From assembly GCF_002741035.1 (NCBI RefSeq), contig NZ_CP016808.1, forward strand, positions 2,120,001 to 2,184,000: a stretch of 64,000 nt of DNA, in the 5' to 3' direction. Positions 47,142 to 57,974 of this stretch are shown here, one piece after another (position 1 is the stretch's first letter; each line of letters opens with the position of its first letter). This DNA is from Paenibacillus sp. BIHB 4019. GTDB taxonomy: Bacteria > Bacillota > Bacilli > Paenibacillales > Paenibacillaceae. The notes under the pieces are model-generated. The model made no database searches. It saw nothing but the letters and a program-made list of their open reading frames with translations, and had not been told where the DNA came from. The position numbers were made by a program, and so were the translations under genes.

Positions 47142-47564
47142 ATGAACATTGCGTTTTTTCTGCTGCCCAAGCAGGAAGTCGTAACGGTAACGCATGACGC
47201 AACACTTAGGCAGACGCTGGAGAAAATGGAGCATCACCGTTATACAGCCGTACCGATTATTAATGCCGAGGGCGAATATGCAGGTGCTGTCACAGAAGGC
47301 GATTTATTATGGTTTATGAAAAATAGGCCGGAGCTGACTTTCGAAATGACCAATAAAGTCAAGCTGGCGGACGTCCCGCTGCGGCTGAATCACCGCTCGG
47401 TTCGAATTGACGCGAACATGGAAGACCTCATTATGCTGGCGAAGGTGCAGAACTTTGTGCCGGTCGTCGATGACAGCGAGCATTTTATTGGCATTGTGCG
47501 GCGCAGTGAAATTATTGATTATTGTCAGACGATTATGCAAAGCGCGATTGCGATTGAAGCATAG
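47142..47564 (+). CDS. CBS domain protein
   Basis: 140 residues forming a Bateman pair: CBS1 about 1-65 (VTVTHDATLRQTLEKMEHHRYTAVPIIN, GAVTEGDLLWFM) and CBS2 about 75-135 (IDANMEDLIMLAKVQNFVPVVDDSEHFIGIVRRSEII). No other domain, so probably a cytoplasmic nucleotide sensor acting on another protein. It lies 54 bp after the LCP gene and may share its transcript; a hairpin terminator follows. Confidence 0.88.
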   Translation: MNIAFFLLPKQEVVTVTHDATLRQTLEKMEHHRYTAVPIINAEGEYAGAVTEGDLLWFMKNRPELTFEMTNKVKLADVPLRLNHRSVRIDANMEDLIMLAKVQNFVPVVDDSEHFIGIVRRSEIIDYCQTIMQSAIAIEA

Positions 47565-47575
47565 TCTATTTCAAG

Positions 47576-47608
47576 GAAGGCGGAGAGCAGCGGCTCTTCG
47601 CCTTTTAT
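47576..47608 (+). terminator. Intrinsic terminator after the CBS gene
   Basis: AAGGCG-G-AGAGC pairing with GCTCT-T-CGCCTT followed by TTATC. After it, 47609-47895 holds no supportable gene. Confidence 0.65.
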
Positions 47609-47899
47609 CAATGTAAGGACTCTGCTGCGGAGATCACGCCGTTCGGGACGCTCGCTTCATTTTTGACGGACTGAGGTTCCGCTATTCTGGCTTTTGATAC
47701 GGTTTCTGGCTGTAGGTGGACAGGAAAGCCGTTATTGTCTTCATTACCCCGTCAAAATGGCTATTTGCAGCGCATTAGCAGCTCCTGAGTCCGCGAGCTG
47801 TACCCAAACCTGCGATTCTGTTGAAATAGCTGCTGCTGTGTCCGCCAAGTTTATCTTTGTTCAGGATAAAGGCGCAAAGCCCTAAATTTGTTTTTATAA

Positions 47900-47966
47900 A
47901 TAGGCTTCTATTTCATCGCGAAACGAAGCATGGCCTGCAAAGTATGGCCATGCCGTTTACGCTTGT
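47900..47966. repeat. Intergenic hairpin repeat, copy D
   Basis: TAGGCTTCTATTTC start as in copy E (TAGGCTTATATTTC), then CATGGCC/GGCCATG (47929-47935 and 47946-47952), and GCCGTTTACGCTTG as in copy B. It lies directly upstream of the extended -10 element for yybS. Confidence 0.65.
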
Positions 47967-47988
47967 TGGATGCGGTGAAGCTTATTTA

Positions 47989-47997
47989 TGATATAAT
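47989..47997 (+). promoter_or_regulatory. Extended -10 promoter for yybS-gdpP-rplI-dnaB
   Basis: TG-A-TATAAT (47989-47997), a perfect extended -10, about 60 bp before the yybS start. No good -35, as allowed for this class; the upstream base pairs belong to repeat copy D. Confidence 0.6.
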
Positions 47998-48056
47998 GGG
48001 GTCTGGCAAGCATGGCGGCAAGAATTACGAATATACATGTGCAAGAGGTGAACGGT

Positions 48057-48962
48057 TTGAAGACCGGTATGAAATCTGTTTTGTGGAGCGCGGCAGCACT
48101 GCTCCTGTTATTGTCCATTGCTGTACCTGTTCTCAATATTTTGACCATATTGTTTCTTATGGTTCCTTATGTGGTGTTGTACACAGCGCTTCCCGCGCGT
48201 GGGTTCATTCTGCATATGCTGCCGGTATGGGTGCTGTCCTTCCTCATATTAGGAGCTCCAGCGTTAATTATCGGTTTGTTTTTCCTTGTTCCTTCTATAG
48301 TGATGGGGCATATGTTCAAGAAGCAGCTGCCTGCACATAAAGTGCTGTCAAGAACGGTTATTACGCTGCTTGTACTGTTTTTGATGGAATTTGCAGCTTT
48401 TGAAGTGATTTTAGATTTGTCCCTGACTAGCGAAATGGGCAATTTTGTTCGTTCCGTATTTAATGATCCGCAATTGCAGCCTTTGCTCCCTGTGGAATGG
48501 AGCGATGAGTATACCGAGATGCTCATTCAAATGATGCTGAATACGATTCCGCTCGCTGTTATTAGCGTATCGTTCTTTTACACTGTTGTTACCCAGTATA
48601 TTTCACGGCGTGTGCTTGGTTCTTCAGGCATTGAGGTGCCGAGAATGCCGCTGGCGAAAGATTGGATGCTGCCGCGGGTTTTAGTCATTTATTATGTGAT
48701 TGTTTACATTCTAAGCTTGTTTGTCAGTCCTGACAGCAAGTCCTTCATTGGAGTAGCAGTGCTCAATTTGCTGCCATTGCTAAGGCTGGCTTTTGCAATT
48801 CAAGCCGTCGGTTTCTTCTTCTATTTGGCTCATGAACGCAAATGGAATCCGGCTATCCCGGTGCTGATTGCAATACCTGTACTAATTTTCTCGCCGCTTA
48901 GCTTAATCGGTGTGCTTGATGCTGCTTTCCCCATCCGTAAGTCATTTACGAAGAAATCCTAG
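48057..48962 (+). CDS. yybS: DUF2232 membrane protein YybS
   Basis: 301 residues from TTG 48057, with AAGAGGTG six bases upstream; a longer frame from 48012 lacks a signal. Eight or so membrane segments and the YybS/DUF2232 pattern with a conserved RRVLGSSGIEVPRMPLAKDWMLPR loop. It is always found before gdpP in spore formers. It resembles S-component-like membrane proteins, but the ligand is unknown. Confidence 0.88.
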   Translation: MKTGMKSVLWSAAALLLLLSIAVPVLNILTILFLMVPYVVLYTALPARGFILHMLPVWVLSFLILGAPALIIGLFFLVPSIVMGHMFKKQLPAHKVLSRTVITLLVLFLMEFAAFEVILDLSLTSEMGNFVRSVFNDPQLQPLLPVEWSDEYTEMLIQMMLNTIPLAVISVSFFYTVVTQYISRRVLGSSGIEVPRMPLAKDWMLPRVLVIYYVIVYILSLFVSPDSKSFIGVAVLNLLPLLRLAFAIQAVGFFFYLAHERKWNPAIPVLIAIPVLIFSPLSLIGVLDAAFPIRKSFTKKS

Positions 48963-48980
48963 CACAGGAGCGATCAGGAA

Positions 48981-50948
48981 ATGCCAAAGTTTTTAGTTGT
49001 TCGCTGGCATGGCATGCATCAGTTGGCGGCTTTCGCTATTATGGCGGTTATGACGACAGCCCTTGCTTGGTTCGAATGGCGAATCGGGCTTATTGCTCTG
49101 CTGTTTATGATCGGTTTCAGCGTATATGGTTTTCTGGCGGAGCGGGCGTTCCGCAAAGATTTAAAAACGTATTTAGGCACGATTTCTTACCGGGTAAAGA
49201 AGGCTGGCAATGATGTCATTAGCGAGCTTCCTTTCGGTATTATTTTGTATAATGAAGACAAGACGGTTGAATGGCATAACCCTTATATTGCTGAAATTTT
49301 GGGCCATGATTCTGTCGTGGGCCAGACCATCGCAGAGCTGTTTCCCTCCTTGCACCAGTCAAAGGACAAGGAACGCGAGGCAGAGCAGCAGGTTATAGTG
49401 GGGAACTATGTTTTTCAACTGATTTTCAAGCCGGAAGAGCGCATTTTGTACGTGAAAAATATTACGGAGCTCTGGCATCTCTCCAAGAAATATGAAGAAG
49501 AGAAGCTGGCGCTTGGTATCGTCATGATTGACAGCTTGGATGAAGTGACGCAGGGCATGGACGATAATCAGCGTTCGGCGCTGCTGTCCAAGGTGACGAC
49601 GGAGATTACCGAGTGGGCGCAGCGCTTTCAGCTTCATATTAAGCGGCTTACCTCAGACCGGTTTATGCTCATTACGGACCTCAAGACCCTTAGACAGCTG
49701 GAGCAATCGCGGTTTGTCCTGCTCGACGAAGTTCGTGAGCTGACCTGTGATCAGAAAATCCCAACAACGCTCAGCATCGGCTTCGCTGCCGAGGCTGAGA
49801 GCATCGTCGAGCTGGGCCAGTGGGCGCAATCCAGCCTTGATATTGCCCTTGGGCGCGGCGGGGATCAAGCAGCTGTCAAAATCGGCGGCAGGCAGTCCTT
49901 CTATGGCGGCAAGTCCAATGCGGTCGAGAAGCGGACCCGCGTTAGGGCTCGCGTCGTGGCGCATGCGCTTAGAGATTTGATTAAGGAAAGCGGCAATATT
50001 ATTATTATGGGCCATAAAATGCCGGACATGGATGCAATCGGCGCAGCTATTGGGATTACGAAGGCGGCGCAAATGTTCGGCAAGGAAGCTTTTATCGTAC
50101 TGGAGGGCATTAATCCTTCGATTCAGAAAATGATGGAGATGCTGCGCGAGGATGAGCGTTTCTCCAAACGGTTCATTACGCCAGAGCAGGCGATGTCCAT
50201 GACGAACAATAAGACGCTGACGGTTGTCGTCGATACCCATAAGGCATCGATGGTGAAGGAACCGCGGCTCATTGGAGCGCATGGGAAAATCGTCGTCATC
50301 GACCATCATCGCCGCGGCGAGGAGTTTATTGCGAATGCGCTGCTGGTTTATATGGAGCCGTATGCGTCCTCCACTTGCGAGCTCGTTGCCGAGCTTCTGC
50401 AATACATTGCGGATCGGATCGTGCTTGATGTCCGGGAAGCGACCGCGCTGCTCGCCGGCATAACGGTAGACACGAAGAGCTTCTCGCTTCGTACCGGTGC
50501 CAGAACGTTTGAGGCGGCATCGTTCCTGCGTCGCAATGGCGCGGATTCGATGCTGGTGCAGCGGATGCTGAAGGAAGATTTGGAAGAGTACGTCCGCAAG
50601 GCGGAAATTATTAAGCATGCGAGCGTTCATTATGAGCACATCGCGATTGCGGTTACCGAGCCGGGCCGCAAGGTTGGCCAGCTGTTGATTGCGCAGGCAG
50701 CAGATACGCTGCTCAATATGACCGATATTTTGGCATCGTTCGTCGTTGGCGAGCGCACAGACGGCCTAATCGGCATTAGCGCGCGTTCGCTTGGCGACAT
50801 GAACGTGCAGGTCGTAATGGAAAGAATGGGCGGAGGCGGGCATTTAACGAACGCTGCCGCCCAGCTTGAAGGCACCGTTAGTGAAGTTGCGGAGAAGCTT
50901 AAAGCGGTACTAAAAGAAATTGATAAGGAAGAGGGGTTATTTGAATGA
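48981..50948 (+). CDS. gdpP: Cyclic-di-AMP phosphodiesterase GdpP
   Basis: 655 residues. Two N-terminal membrane segments (about 12-52), a degenerate haem-binding PAS (about 70-130), a degenerate GGDEF (about 170-300), then DHH ([19 protein letters not shown] near 340; [12 protein letters not shown] near 435) and DHHA1 with [12 protein letters not shown] near the C-terminus. It hydrolyses c-di-AMP to pApA and so tunes potassium uptake and wall stress. Loss in related bacteria raises beta-lactam tolerance. It overlaps rplI by four bases. Confidence 0.95.
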   Translation: MPKFLVVRWHGMHQLAAFAIMAVMTTALAWFEWRIGLIALLFMIGFSVYGFLAERAFRKDLKTYLGTISYRVKKAGNDVISELPFGIILYNEDKTVEWHNPYIAEILGHDSVVGQTIAELFPSLHQSKDKEREAEQQVIVGNYVFQLIFKPEERILYVKNITELWHLSKKYEEEKLALGIVMIDSLDEVTQGMDDNQRSALLSKVTTEITEWAQRFQLHIKRLTSDRFMLITDLKTLRQLEQSRFVLLDEVRELTCDQKIPTTLSIGFAAEAESIVELGQWAQSSLDIALGRGGDQAAVKIGGRQSFYGGKSNAVEKRTRVRARVVAHALRDLIKESGNIIIMGHKMPDMDAIGAAIGITKAAQMFGKEAFIVLEGINPSIQKMMEMLREDERFSKRFITPEQAMSMTNNKTLTVVVDTHKASMVKEPRLIGAHGKIVVIDHHRRGEEFIANALLVYMEPYASSTCELVAELLQYIADRIVLDVREATALLAGITVDTKSFSLRTGARTFEAASFLRRNGADSMLVQRMLKEDLEEYVRKAEIIKHASVHYEHIAIAVTEPGRKVGQLLIAQAADTLLNMTDILASFVVGERTDGLIGISARSLGDMNVQVVMERMGGGGHLTNAAAQLEGTVSEVAEKLKAVLKEIDKEEGLFE

Positions 50949-51388
50949 AAGTAATTTTTTTGGCAGATGTTAAGGGACAAGGAAAAAAAGGCGAGGTTAA
51001 AGACGTATCCGAAGGTTATGTGCGTAATTTTTTACTTCCTAAAGGACTGGCAAAACCGGCATCAGACGGCAATCTGAAGACGCTCGAAGTGCAAAATGCT
51101 TCCGAGCAGAAGCGTAAAGCGCAGGAGAAGGAAGATGCGAAGACGCTTGCGAAGAAGATGGAGGAAATGACGATCGTGCTGAAGACGAAGGCTGGCGAAG
51201 GCGGCCGCCTGTTCGGCGCCATCACATCCAAGCAAATCGGCGAGCAGCTTGCTGCACAAGGCGTCAAGGTCGACAAACGTAAAATTGAGCTGGAAGAACC
51301 GATTCGCACGCTCGGCATGACGGAAGTGCTTGTGAAGCTGCATCCTGAAGTGAAAGCCAAGCTGCGCGTTCAAACAACGGAGGAATAA
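50945..51388 (+). CDS. rplI: 50S ribosomal protein L9
   Basis: 147 residues beginning [36 protein letters not shown], the L9 signature. A long connecting helix ([24 protein letters not shown]) links to the C-terminal domain with [13 protein letters not shown]. Its ATG overlaps the gdpP stop, and dnaB follows. Confidence 0.98.
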   Translation: MKVIFLADVKGQGKKGEVKDVSEGYVRNFLLPKGLAKPASDGNLKTLEVQNASEQKRKAQEKEDAKTLAKKMEEMTIVLKTKAGEGGRLFGAITSKQIGEQLAAQGVKVDKRKIELEEPIRTLGMTEVLVKLHPEVKAKLRVQTTEE

Positions 51389-51407
51389 TAGATTATAGGG
51401 GGAAATG

Positions 51408-52769
51408 ATGAGTACAGAGCTGAAGTTTGATCGCGTTCCGCCGCAGAACATGGAGGCGGAACAAGCCGTTATCGGTGCCGTACTGCTGCAGGCGGAAGCG
51501 CTGATTACAGCTATGGAGCGTCTTCGCAGTGAAGATTTTTACAGCGGCCCCCATCAGCGCATATATGAAGCGATGATTGAATTGGCTGAAAATAATCAGC
51601 CGATCGATCTTGTCACGCTGACTGCGCATTTGCAGGACCAGCAGCTGCTCGACGAAATTGGCGGCGTGTCTTATTTGGCACGGCTGGCCAGCTCCGTTCC
51701 AACGGCAGCGAATGTCGATTATTACGCGCAGATCGTAGAGGAGAAATCCTTGCTGCGGCGTCTGATCCGTACTGCTACGAATATCGTAACCGAAGGTTAC
51801 GCCGGAACAGAGCAGGTGGGTGCGCTGCTCGGCGATGCGGAGCAGAAAATTCTCGAAATTTCCAATCGGCGTTCCAGCAGCGGGTTTATTTCTATCCGCG
51901 ACGTGCTGATGGAAGTGTTTGAGAAGGTAGAGCATTTGTATATGAACAAAGGCGGTACGTCAGGCATTCCATCGGGCTTTGTCGATTTGGATAAAATGAC
52001 GTCCGGCTTCCAGCGCAGCGATCTCATTATCGTTGCAGCCCGTCCTTCCGTTGGTAAGACAGCATTCGCGCTGAATATAGCCCAAAACGTCGGCGTGCGC
52101 GCACGCGAGACCGTCGCCATATTCAGTTTGGAGATGTCGGCAGCCCAGCTTGTGCAGCGGATGATTTGTGCAGAAGCGAACGTGGATGCAGGCCGGATGC
52201 GGACAGGTTATCTGGAGGGCGACGACTGGGAAAAGCTGACGATGGCGATTGGTGCCTTATCCGAGGCGCAAATCTTTATTGATGATACGCCCGGCATCAC
52301 GGTTGCCGATATTCGTGCGAAATGCCGTCGTCTGAAGAAAGAGCGCGGGCTTGGCATGATTTTGATCGATTATCTCCAGCTCATTTCCGGGCGCGGCAAG
52401 GCAGGGGAAAATCGGCAGCAGGAAGTATCGGAAATTTCCCGTACCCTGAAGCAGATTGCCCGTGAGCTTGAAGTGCCGGTTATTGCGCTGTCGCAGCTCA
52501 GCCGGGGCGTTGAGCAGCGTCAGGACAAGCGTCCGATGATGTCCGACCTTCGGGAATCCGGTTCGATTGAGCAAGATGCTGATATTGTATCCTTCCTTTA
52601 TCGGGATGATTATTATGATAAGGAATCGGAGAAAAAGAATATTATCGAAATTATTATTGCCAAGCAGCGGAATGGACCCGTTGGTACGGTAGAGCTGGTG
52701 TTTCTGAAAAATTTCAATAAATTCGTCAGCTTGGACCGTTCTCATGAGGATCCATCGCAGGCATCTTAA
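51408..52769 (+). CDS. dnaB: Replicative DNA helicase
   Basis: 453 residues from ATG 51408; the adjacent ATG at 51405 is only two bases from AGGGGG. N-terminal domain RVPPQNMEAEQAVIGAVLL, linker helix, then the RecA-like domain with Walker A AARPSVGKTAFALNIAQ near 220 and IFIDDTPGITVADIRAKCRRL. It is the hexameric ring helicase of the fork, called DnaC in Bacillus. It is last in the yybS-gdpP-rplI-dnaB unit and is followed by a perfect terminator. Confidence 0.96.
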   Translation: MSTELKFDRVPPQNMEAEQAVIGAVLLQAEALITAMERLRSEDFYSGPHQRIYEAMIELAENNQPIDLVTLTAHLQDQQLLDEIGGVSYLARLASSVPTAANVDYYAQIVEEKSLLRRLIRTATNIVTEGYAGTEQVGALLGDAEQKILEISNRRSSSGFISIRDVLMEVFEKVEHLYMNKGGTSGIPSGFVDLDKMTSGFQRSDLIIVAARPSVGKTAFALNIAQNVGVRARETVAIFSLEMSAAQLVQRMICAEANVDAGRMRTGYLEGDDWEKLTMAIGALSEAQIFIDDTPGITVADIRAKCRRLKKERGLGMILIDYLQLISGRGKAGENRQQEVSEISRTLKQIARELEVPVIALSQLSRGVEQRQDKRPMMSDLRESGSIEQDADIVSFLYRDDYYDKESEKKNIIEIIIAKQRNGPVGTVELVFLKNFNKFVSLDRSHEDPSQAS

Positions 52770-52776
52770 TGATATC

Positions 52777-52815
52777 CGAACAATTGTAGAGCTACTTCTA
52801 CAATTGTTCGTTTTT
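52777..52815 (+). terminator. Intrinsic terminator after dnaB
   Basis: Perfect 14-bp stem CGAACAATTGTAGA/TCTACAATTGTTCG followed by TTTTT. Confidence 0.92.
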
Positions 52816-52818
52816 AGT

Positions 52819-52847
52819 TTGACTTCTATTTCGGGTACTGCTACACT
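52819..52847 (+). promoter_or_regulatory. Sigma-A promoter for purA
   Basis: TTGACT (52819-52824), 17-bp spacer, TACACT (52842-52847). The 110-nt leader that follows ends with a small hairpin CGGTGT/ACACCG (52925-52942) directly before the ribosome-binding site. No convincing PurR box was found. Confidence 0.6.
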
Positions 52848-52909
52848 AATATTGCTGTCTTCGTGTGACACCCGTTGTTCTCGTACGAAAGGGAAAACCG
52901 GTGCAATAG

Positions 52910-54244
<1,335 letters not shown>

Positions 54245-54272
54245 ACGAATCCGTTAGGCGGATATAGAAGGG

Positions 54273-54310
54273 GAAGACAGCTGCAAAGGCTGTCTTCTTT
54301 CTTTTTTTCA
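54273..54310 (+). terminator. Intrinsic terminator after purA
   Basis: Perfect 9-bp stem GAAGACAGC/GCTGTCTTC, 7-base loop, then a T-rich run. Confidence 0.9.
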
Positions 54311-54339
54311 CAATAATGAATGAAAAGGGATGATGAGGG

Positions 54340-54891
54340 ATGAAGAAGGAGATTCAGCTTTTGGCCATTTCGGGGAGCTTGCGTGAGAAGTCTTCCAATA
54401 CTTCGCTTATGAATGCTATTATCGCGCTCGCTGAGGAGCATGTACGTTTCAGCGTTTACGGCGGGCTGGGAGAGCTGCCGCATTTTAATCCGGATTTGGA
54501 TGTAGAGGAAGGGCCAGCAACGGTTGGGGAGCTGCGGAGGCAGCTAAAGGAGGCAGATGGCGTCCTCATCTGTACACCGGAATACGGGAATGGCGTTCCA
54601 GGCTCCTTGAAAAATGCACTCGACTGGATCGTGTCCTCTGGCGAATTCGTCAACAAGAGGGTAGCGGTCGTCACCGCATCGCCATCTCCGATGGGCGGGG
54701 ATCAAGCAAATGCTTCGCTGCTGCTTACGCTCAATATGATTAATGCTATTATCGTAGATCACGGCGTAGTGATGATTCCGCATATCACTCTCAAGATGAG
54801 CAAAGAAGGCGCCATTACGGATGAAGCAACGAAGCAGCAGCTGCTCGCCATGCTGGCTAGTCTGGGACAGCCCCATTCCAAAGCTTTATAG
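54340..54891 (+). CDS. NAD(P)H-dependent FMN reductase
   Basis: 183 residues with a flavodoxin-like fold: AISGSLREKSSNTSLMNA (FMN phosphate loop), ADGVLICTPEYGNGVPGSLKNALDWI (the conserved PEYN-type motif, here PEYGNG), and SPSPMGGDQANASL. The family reduces FMN, quinones, azo dyes or chromate. Substrate unknown. Monocistronic, after the purA terminator. Confidence 0.9.
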   Translation: MKKEIQLLAISGSLREKSSNTSLMNAIIALAEEHVRFSVYGGLGELPHFNPDLDVEEGPATVGELRRQLKEADGVLICTPEYGNGVPGSLKNALDWIVSSGEFVNKRVAVVTASPSPMGGDQANASLLLTLNMINAIIVDHGVVMIPHITLKMSKEGAITDEATKQQLLAMLASLGQPHSKAL

Positions 54892-54985
54892 ATTCATCGC
54901 GCCAAGCAGCGGTTATGCACCCTTTCTCTTGTCCATAATGGTAAAAGAAACCAATCAAATGTTATGAGCCAGCAGGTCTCATTAT

Positions 54986-55849
54986 ATGGATGGGTCAAGC
55001 AGGAAGGGTATGGTGGAGAGCATGTGGAAGATGACGGGCTGGCTGGCGAAAACGGTGGCAGCAGGAATCATTATAAGCTTTTTGTCGATTTGGACGACGG
55101 GCTATATTGTGAGCAGTTACTTGGATACGATATTGAAGCAATATAATTTGCCCCTGGAAGTAAAGCCAATGGCGCTAACTGGATTATGGGGAAAAATGTG
55201 GGGCGCTGATCCGCTGATGGCGGATACAGGCGGCTCCAAAGGGCAGTCTGGCGCCTCGCAGACTGGAAAGGATAGCTCAGGGGCAAGCAGCAGCAGCTCG
55301 GCTGAGCAAGGAAAGACGGGGTTGCAGAAGCCAGATGGAGCGATTTCTTCAGGCGAGGACGCAGGGGCAGGGGAAGATTCCCCGCTTGCGATTGATGCTT
55401 TCGGGCAGCAAACGGAGCCGCCGCTTACCGATATTGGCATTGGCGGCGGGACGAAAGCGGATAGCGGCGCGGCCTCCGGCATAGGAGCGGGCACCGCAGA
55501 AAGCGGTACAGAAGGCAGCGCGACGAACGGGACTGCGGAAGCAGTGGACGGAGAGCAGCCTTTAGCGGAATCAGAATCCGGCACAGGCAGCTCCTCCATT
55601 GACGGTACGGAAACAGCGGTTACGACGGATCAGCTGAACCAAGTCAAAAGCCAAATGAGCGACACGGACAAGACGGAGCTGTTCGGATTATTAATGACCA
55701 AGCTGCCCCAAGAAGCTTGGCAGACGATATCCGGCTACATGGAAGATGGCCTTACAGATCAAGAGCTGACCCAGCTTCAGCAGGTCATTGCCCAGCATTT
55801 GAGCAAGGAAGAATACGAACAAATTATGAGTATTCTGAAGAAATATTAA
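54986..55849 (+). CDS. Hypothetical membrane-anchored protein with Gly/Ser-rich linker
   Basis: Up to 287 residues, not recognised as a named family. One N-terminal membrane segment (AKTVAAGIIISFLSIWTTGYIV, about residues 20-42), then QYNLPLEVKPMALTGLWGKMWG, a long Ser/Gly/Ala/Glu low-complexity region (about 75-215), and a helical C-terminus (QMSDTDKTELFGLLMTKLPQEAWQTISGYMEDGLTDQEL). The start is uncertain: 54986, 55010 and 55022 are all in frame with mediocre ribosome-binding sites. It precedes an M23 endopeptidase gene by 143 bp. An envelope or sporulation role is a guess. Confidence 0.65.
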   Translation: MDGSSRKGMVESMWKMTGWLAKTVAAGIIISFLSIWTTGYIVSSYLDTILKQYNLPLEVKPMALTGLWGKMWGADPLMADTGGSKGQSGASQTGKDSSGASSSSSAEQGKTGLQKPDGAISSGEDAGAGEDSPLAIDAFGQQTEPPLTDIGIGGGTKADSGAASGIGAGTAESGTEGSATNGTAEAVDGEQPLAESESGTGSSSIDGTETAVTTDQLNQVKSQMSDTDKTELFGLLMTKLPQEAWQTISGYMEDGLTDQELTQLQQVIAQHLSKEEYEQIMSILKKY

Positions 55850-55992
55850 TATTAGGCGGTATTCGGAGAGGTTGCTCCTCGTATTAAGGCTATGTTAAAG
55901 TAATATTCGGGTGTTCTGACGGGACAAAGGGCCCTGATGTAATTCGGAAGACCTAATTATGATAGCGGCATTAAGGCGAGAAGGAGAAGATC

Positions 55993-57564
55993 ATGACCGA
56001 TTTTAGGGCAACGGATCGGATCCGAAAGGCGTGGAATACTTCCATTCAGTTCTTTCGGCAATTCCGAACACAAGACTCGAAAGGCATCAATCAACAACCG
56101 ACCGCAGCGGTGCAGACAACATTGACATCGACATCAGCAGCTACTAACTATAAAAAACCTATCATCCTTGCAGGCGGAATAATCGCGATTTTGGCGGCAG
56201 TCGGAATTGGCGGTATACAATATGTGAAGGCAAATACGAATGACTACTATCACTTATATATGAACGGCACCGAAGTAGGAACGATCGGCAGCCCGCTGGA
56301 GGTTGGAGCGCTGCTGGAGCAGAAGGCATCCGAAGCGCAGCAGGCAACGCCAGATATTCCAATCATGGTGGAATCAGGTCAACTTACATATACGAGTACA
56401 AGTGCTTATAAAGGCAACCCGGATACGCAGCAGACGCTTGCGAAGCTGGAAGGTCTGCTTACAACCCACGCCGTTGGCGTAGAGGTGAAGGTAAATGGCA
56501 AAGTAATCGGTATTGTGAAGAGCCAAGCAGCAGCAGACGCCGTACTCGCACGGGTGCAGAGCAAGTATGCACCGGAGGAGAAGACGGAGAAGGATTCAAC
56601 GAAGGTTCGCGCACTCGCTTTTTCACCAGAGGAAGAAGAGGCGGCCAAGAATGCACCTAAGGCAGGCAAAGAACTGACGGATGTCGCATTCGTAGAGAAG
56701 GTGGAGACAGGGGCAGTATCGACTTCGCCTAGCGACATCGTCTCAGATACGGATATGTACAAGCTCCTCGTAGAGGGCACGATTAAGCCAACGAAATATA
56801 CGGTACAGCAAGGCGATTGCGTCGGTTGTATCGCGCAGAAATTTGATATTTCACCGCAAGTGATTTACGAGAATAACAAAGGCATTGAAGATGATATGAT
56901 CAAGGTTGGAGATGTGCTTGATCTTACCGTTCGCCAGCCGGAGCTGTCGGTACGGACAACCGAGAATTTGACGGAGATCGTGACGATCGACCCGCCAACC
57001 GAGGTTCAGAAAAACGACGAGATGCGCGTTGGAGAATCCAAGCTGATTAGCGCAGGCGTCAGTGGCTCCAAGAGCCTGACCTACAAAATCGTGAAAGAGA
57101 ATGGTTACCTAATCAGCGAAGAGCTGGTAGACCAGCAGGTCATCAAGGAAGCTGTTCCAACGGTCATGATGAAGGGTACGAAGGTCATTTTGGGCGAAGG
57201 AACGGGATTATTCGCTTCTCCCGTATCGGGCTATTCGGTGTCCAGTACGTTCGGAACACGTTGGGGCCGATTGCATAAAGGGATTGACATGACGGGCGGC
57301 AAAACGATTACAGCAGCCGACAATGGCGTTGTCATTTTTGCAGGCACGAAGAACGGCTACGGGAATGTAGTCATTATTGATCATAAGAATGGATATGAAA
57401 CGCTGTACGGGCATCTTGACTCGATTAGCGTCAGCGTAGGCGATATATTAGAAAAAGGCGATACACTAGGTATTATGGGCAACACGGGACGTTCTTACGG
57501 TGTCCACCTTCATTTTGAAATTCATAAAGACGGAGAGCTTCAAAACCCGTTGAAATATTTATAA
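55993..57564 (+). CDS. M23 peptidoglycan endopeptidase with LysM and G5 domains
   Basis: 523 residues. Cytoplasmic N-terminus, one membrane segment (about 54-75), then a spacer domain, LysM (about 273-317; KYTVQQGDCVGCIAQKFDIS), G5 (about 318-395; VRTTENLTEIVTIDPPTEVQKN and so on), and a C-terminal M23 peptidase (SSTFGTRWGRLHKGIDM, then VHLHFEIH with the zinc ligands HxxxD and HxH). It is a DD- or DL-endopeptidase type wall hydrolase anchored outside the membrane. It lies next to walRK, whose regulon in Bacillus includes wall hydrolases. The CxxC in LysM is unusual. Confidence 0.93.
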   Translation: MTDFRATDRIRKAWNTSIQFFRQFRTQDSKGINQQPTAAVQTTLTSTSAATNYKKPIILAGGIIAILAAVGIGGIQYVKANTNDYYHLYMNGTEVGTIGSPLEVGALLEQKASEAQQATPDIPIMVESGQLTYTSTSAYKGNPDTQQTLAKLEGLLTTHAVGVEVKVNGKVIGIVKSQAAADAVLARVQSKYAPEEKTEKDSTKVRALAFSPEEEEAAKNAPKAGKELTDVAFVEKVETGAVSTSPSDIVSDTDMYKLLVEGTIKPTKYTVQQGDCVGCIAQKFDISPQVIYENNKGIEDDMIKVGDVLDLTVRQPELSVRTTENLTEIVTIDPPTEVQKNDEMRVGESKLISAGVSGSKSLTYKIVKENGYLISEELVDQQVIKEAVPTVMMKGTKVILGEGTGLFASPVSGYSVSSTFGTRWGRLHKGIDMTGGKTITAADNGVVIFAGTKNGYGNVVIIDHKNGYETLYGHLDSISVSVGDILEKGDTLGIMGNTGRSYGVHLHFEIHKDGELQNPLKYL

Positions 57565-57582
57565 TCGGACTTATACCATCAG

Positions 57583-57630
57583 AGGGAGTGCAGCCGAAGC
57601 GAAAGCTTGCGGCGGCGCTCCCTTTATTAT
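57583..57630 (+). terminator. Intrinsic terminator after the M23 gene
   Basis: AGGGAG/CTCCCT outer stem extended inward by GC-GCCG/CGGC-GC, followed by TTTATTATTTT. Confidence 0.78.
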
Positions 57631-57635
57631 TTTAA

Positions 57636-57740
57636 AAATATAAGCATGTATAAGCTTCACATCTATAAATAGGCTTATATTTCCGGAATGAAACGCGCTG
57701 CGCCGCCAAAGGACGGCGATAGCCGTGTCACCTTGAATTC
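57636..57740. repeat. Intergenic hairpin repeat, copy E
   Basis: Left part AAATATAAGC (57636-57645) pairs with GCTTATATTT (57673-57682). The core (57673-57740) is nearly the same as copy A at 18376-18441. It contains GCCGCC-AAAGGAC-GGCG and AGCCGTGTCACCTT. The 410-bp M23-walR spacer holds this repeat, a terminator and no supportable gene. Confidence 0.7.
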
Positions 57741-57974
57741 TAAGAAAGTAAAAGTTTCATTCTGATATCCGCTTAGAATTCTAGGGCAAAGCTCTTCGCT
57801 CGTGCCAGAAAGATGACGAAGTCGTTTTTGCTTGGCCCAGGAGCATGAAGGAACTTTAATTGGGAACTGGGTATGGCAGTATGGTAAGATAGTATTGCTA
57901 TGCGTATAAAGTTATACCCTAAAGTATGGGAAGATTAAACAGATAAGAATTAGGAAGCGACAGGCGGTGTGACG

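Noticed and set aside
47694..47885. Plus-strand 63-residue open frame after the CBS gene
   Set aside because: No ribosome-binding site and composition unlike neighbouring proteins; probably degenerate intergenic DNA.
49653..50639. Minus-strand open frame (328 residues) opposite gdpP
   Set aside because: Antisense shadow of the DHH region; no motif and no ribosome-binding site support.
52855..52900. PurR box before purA
   Set aside because: Only a loose CGTACGAAAG match was seen; the two-box pattern typical of PurR targets is absent.
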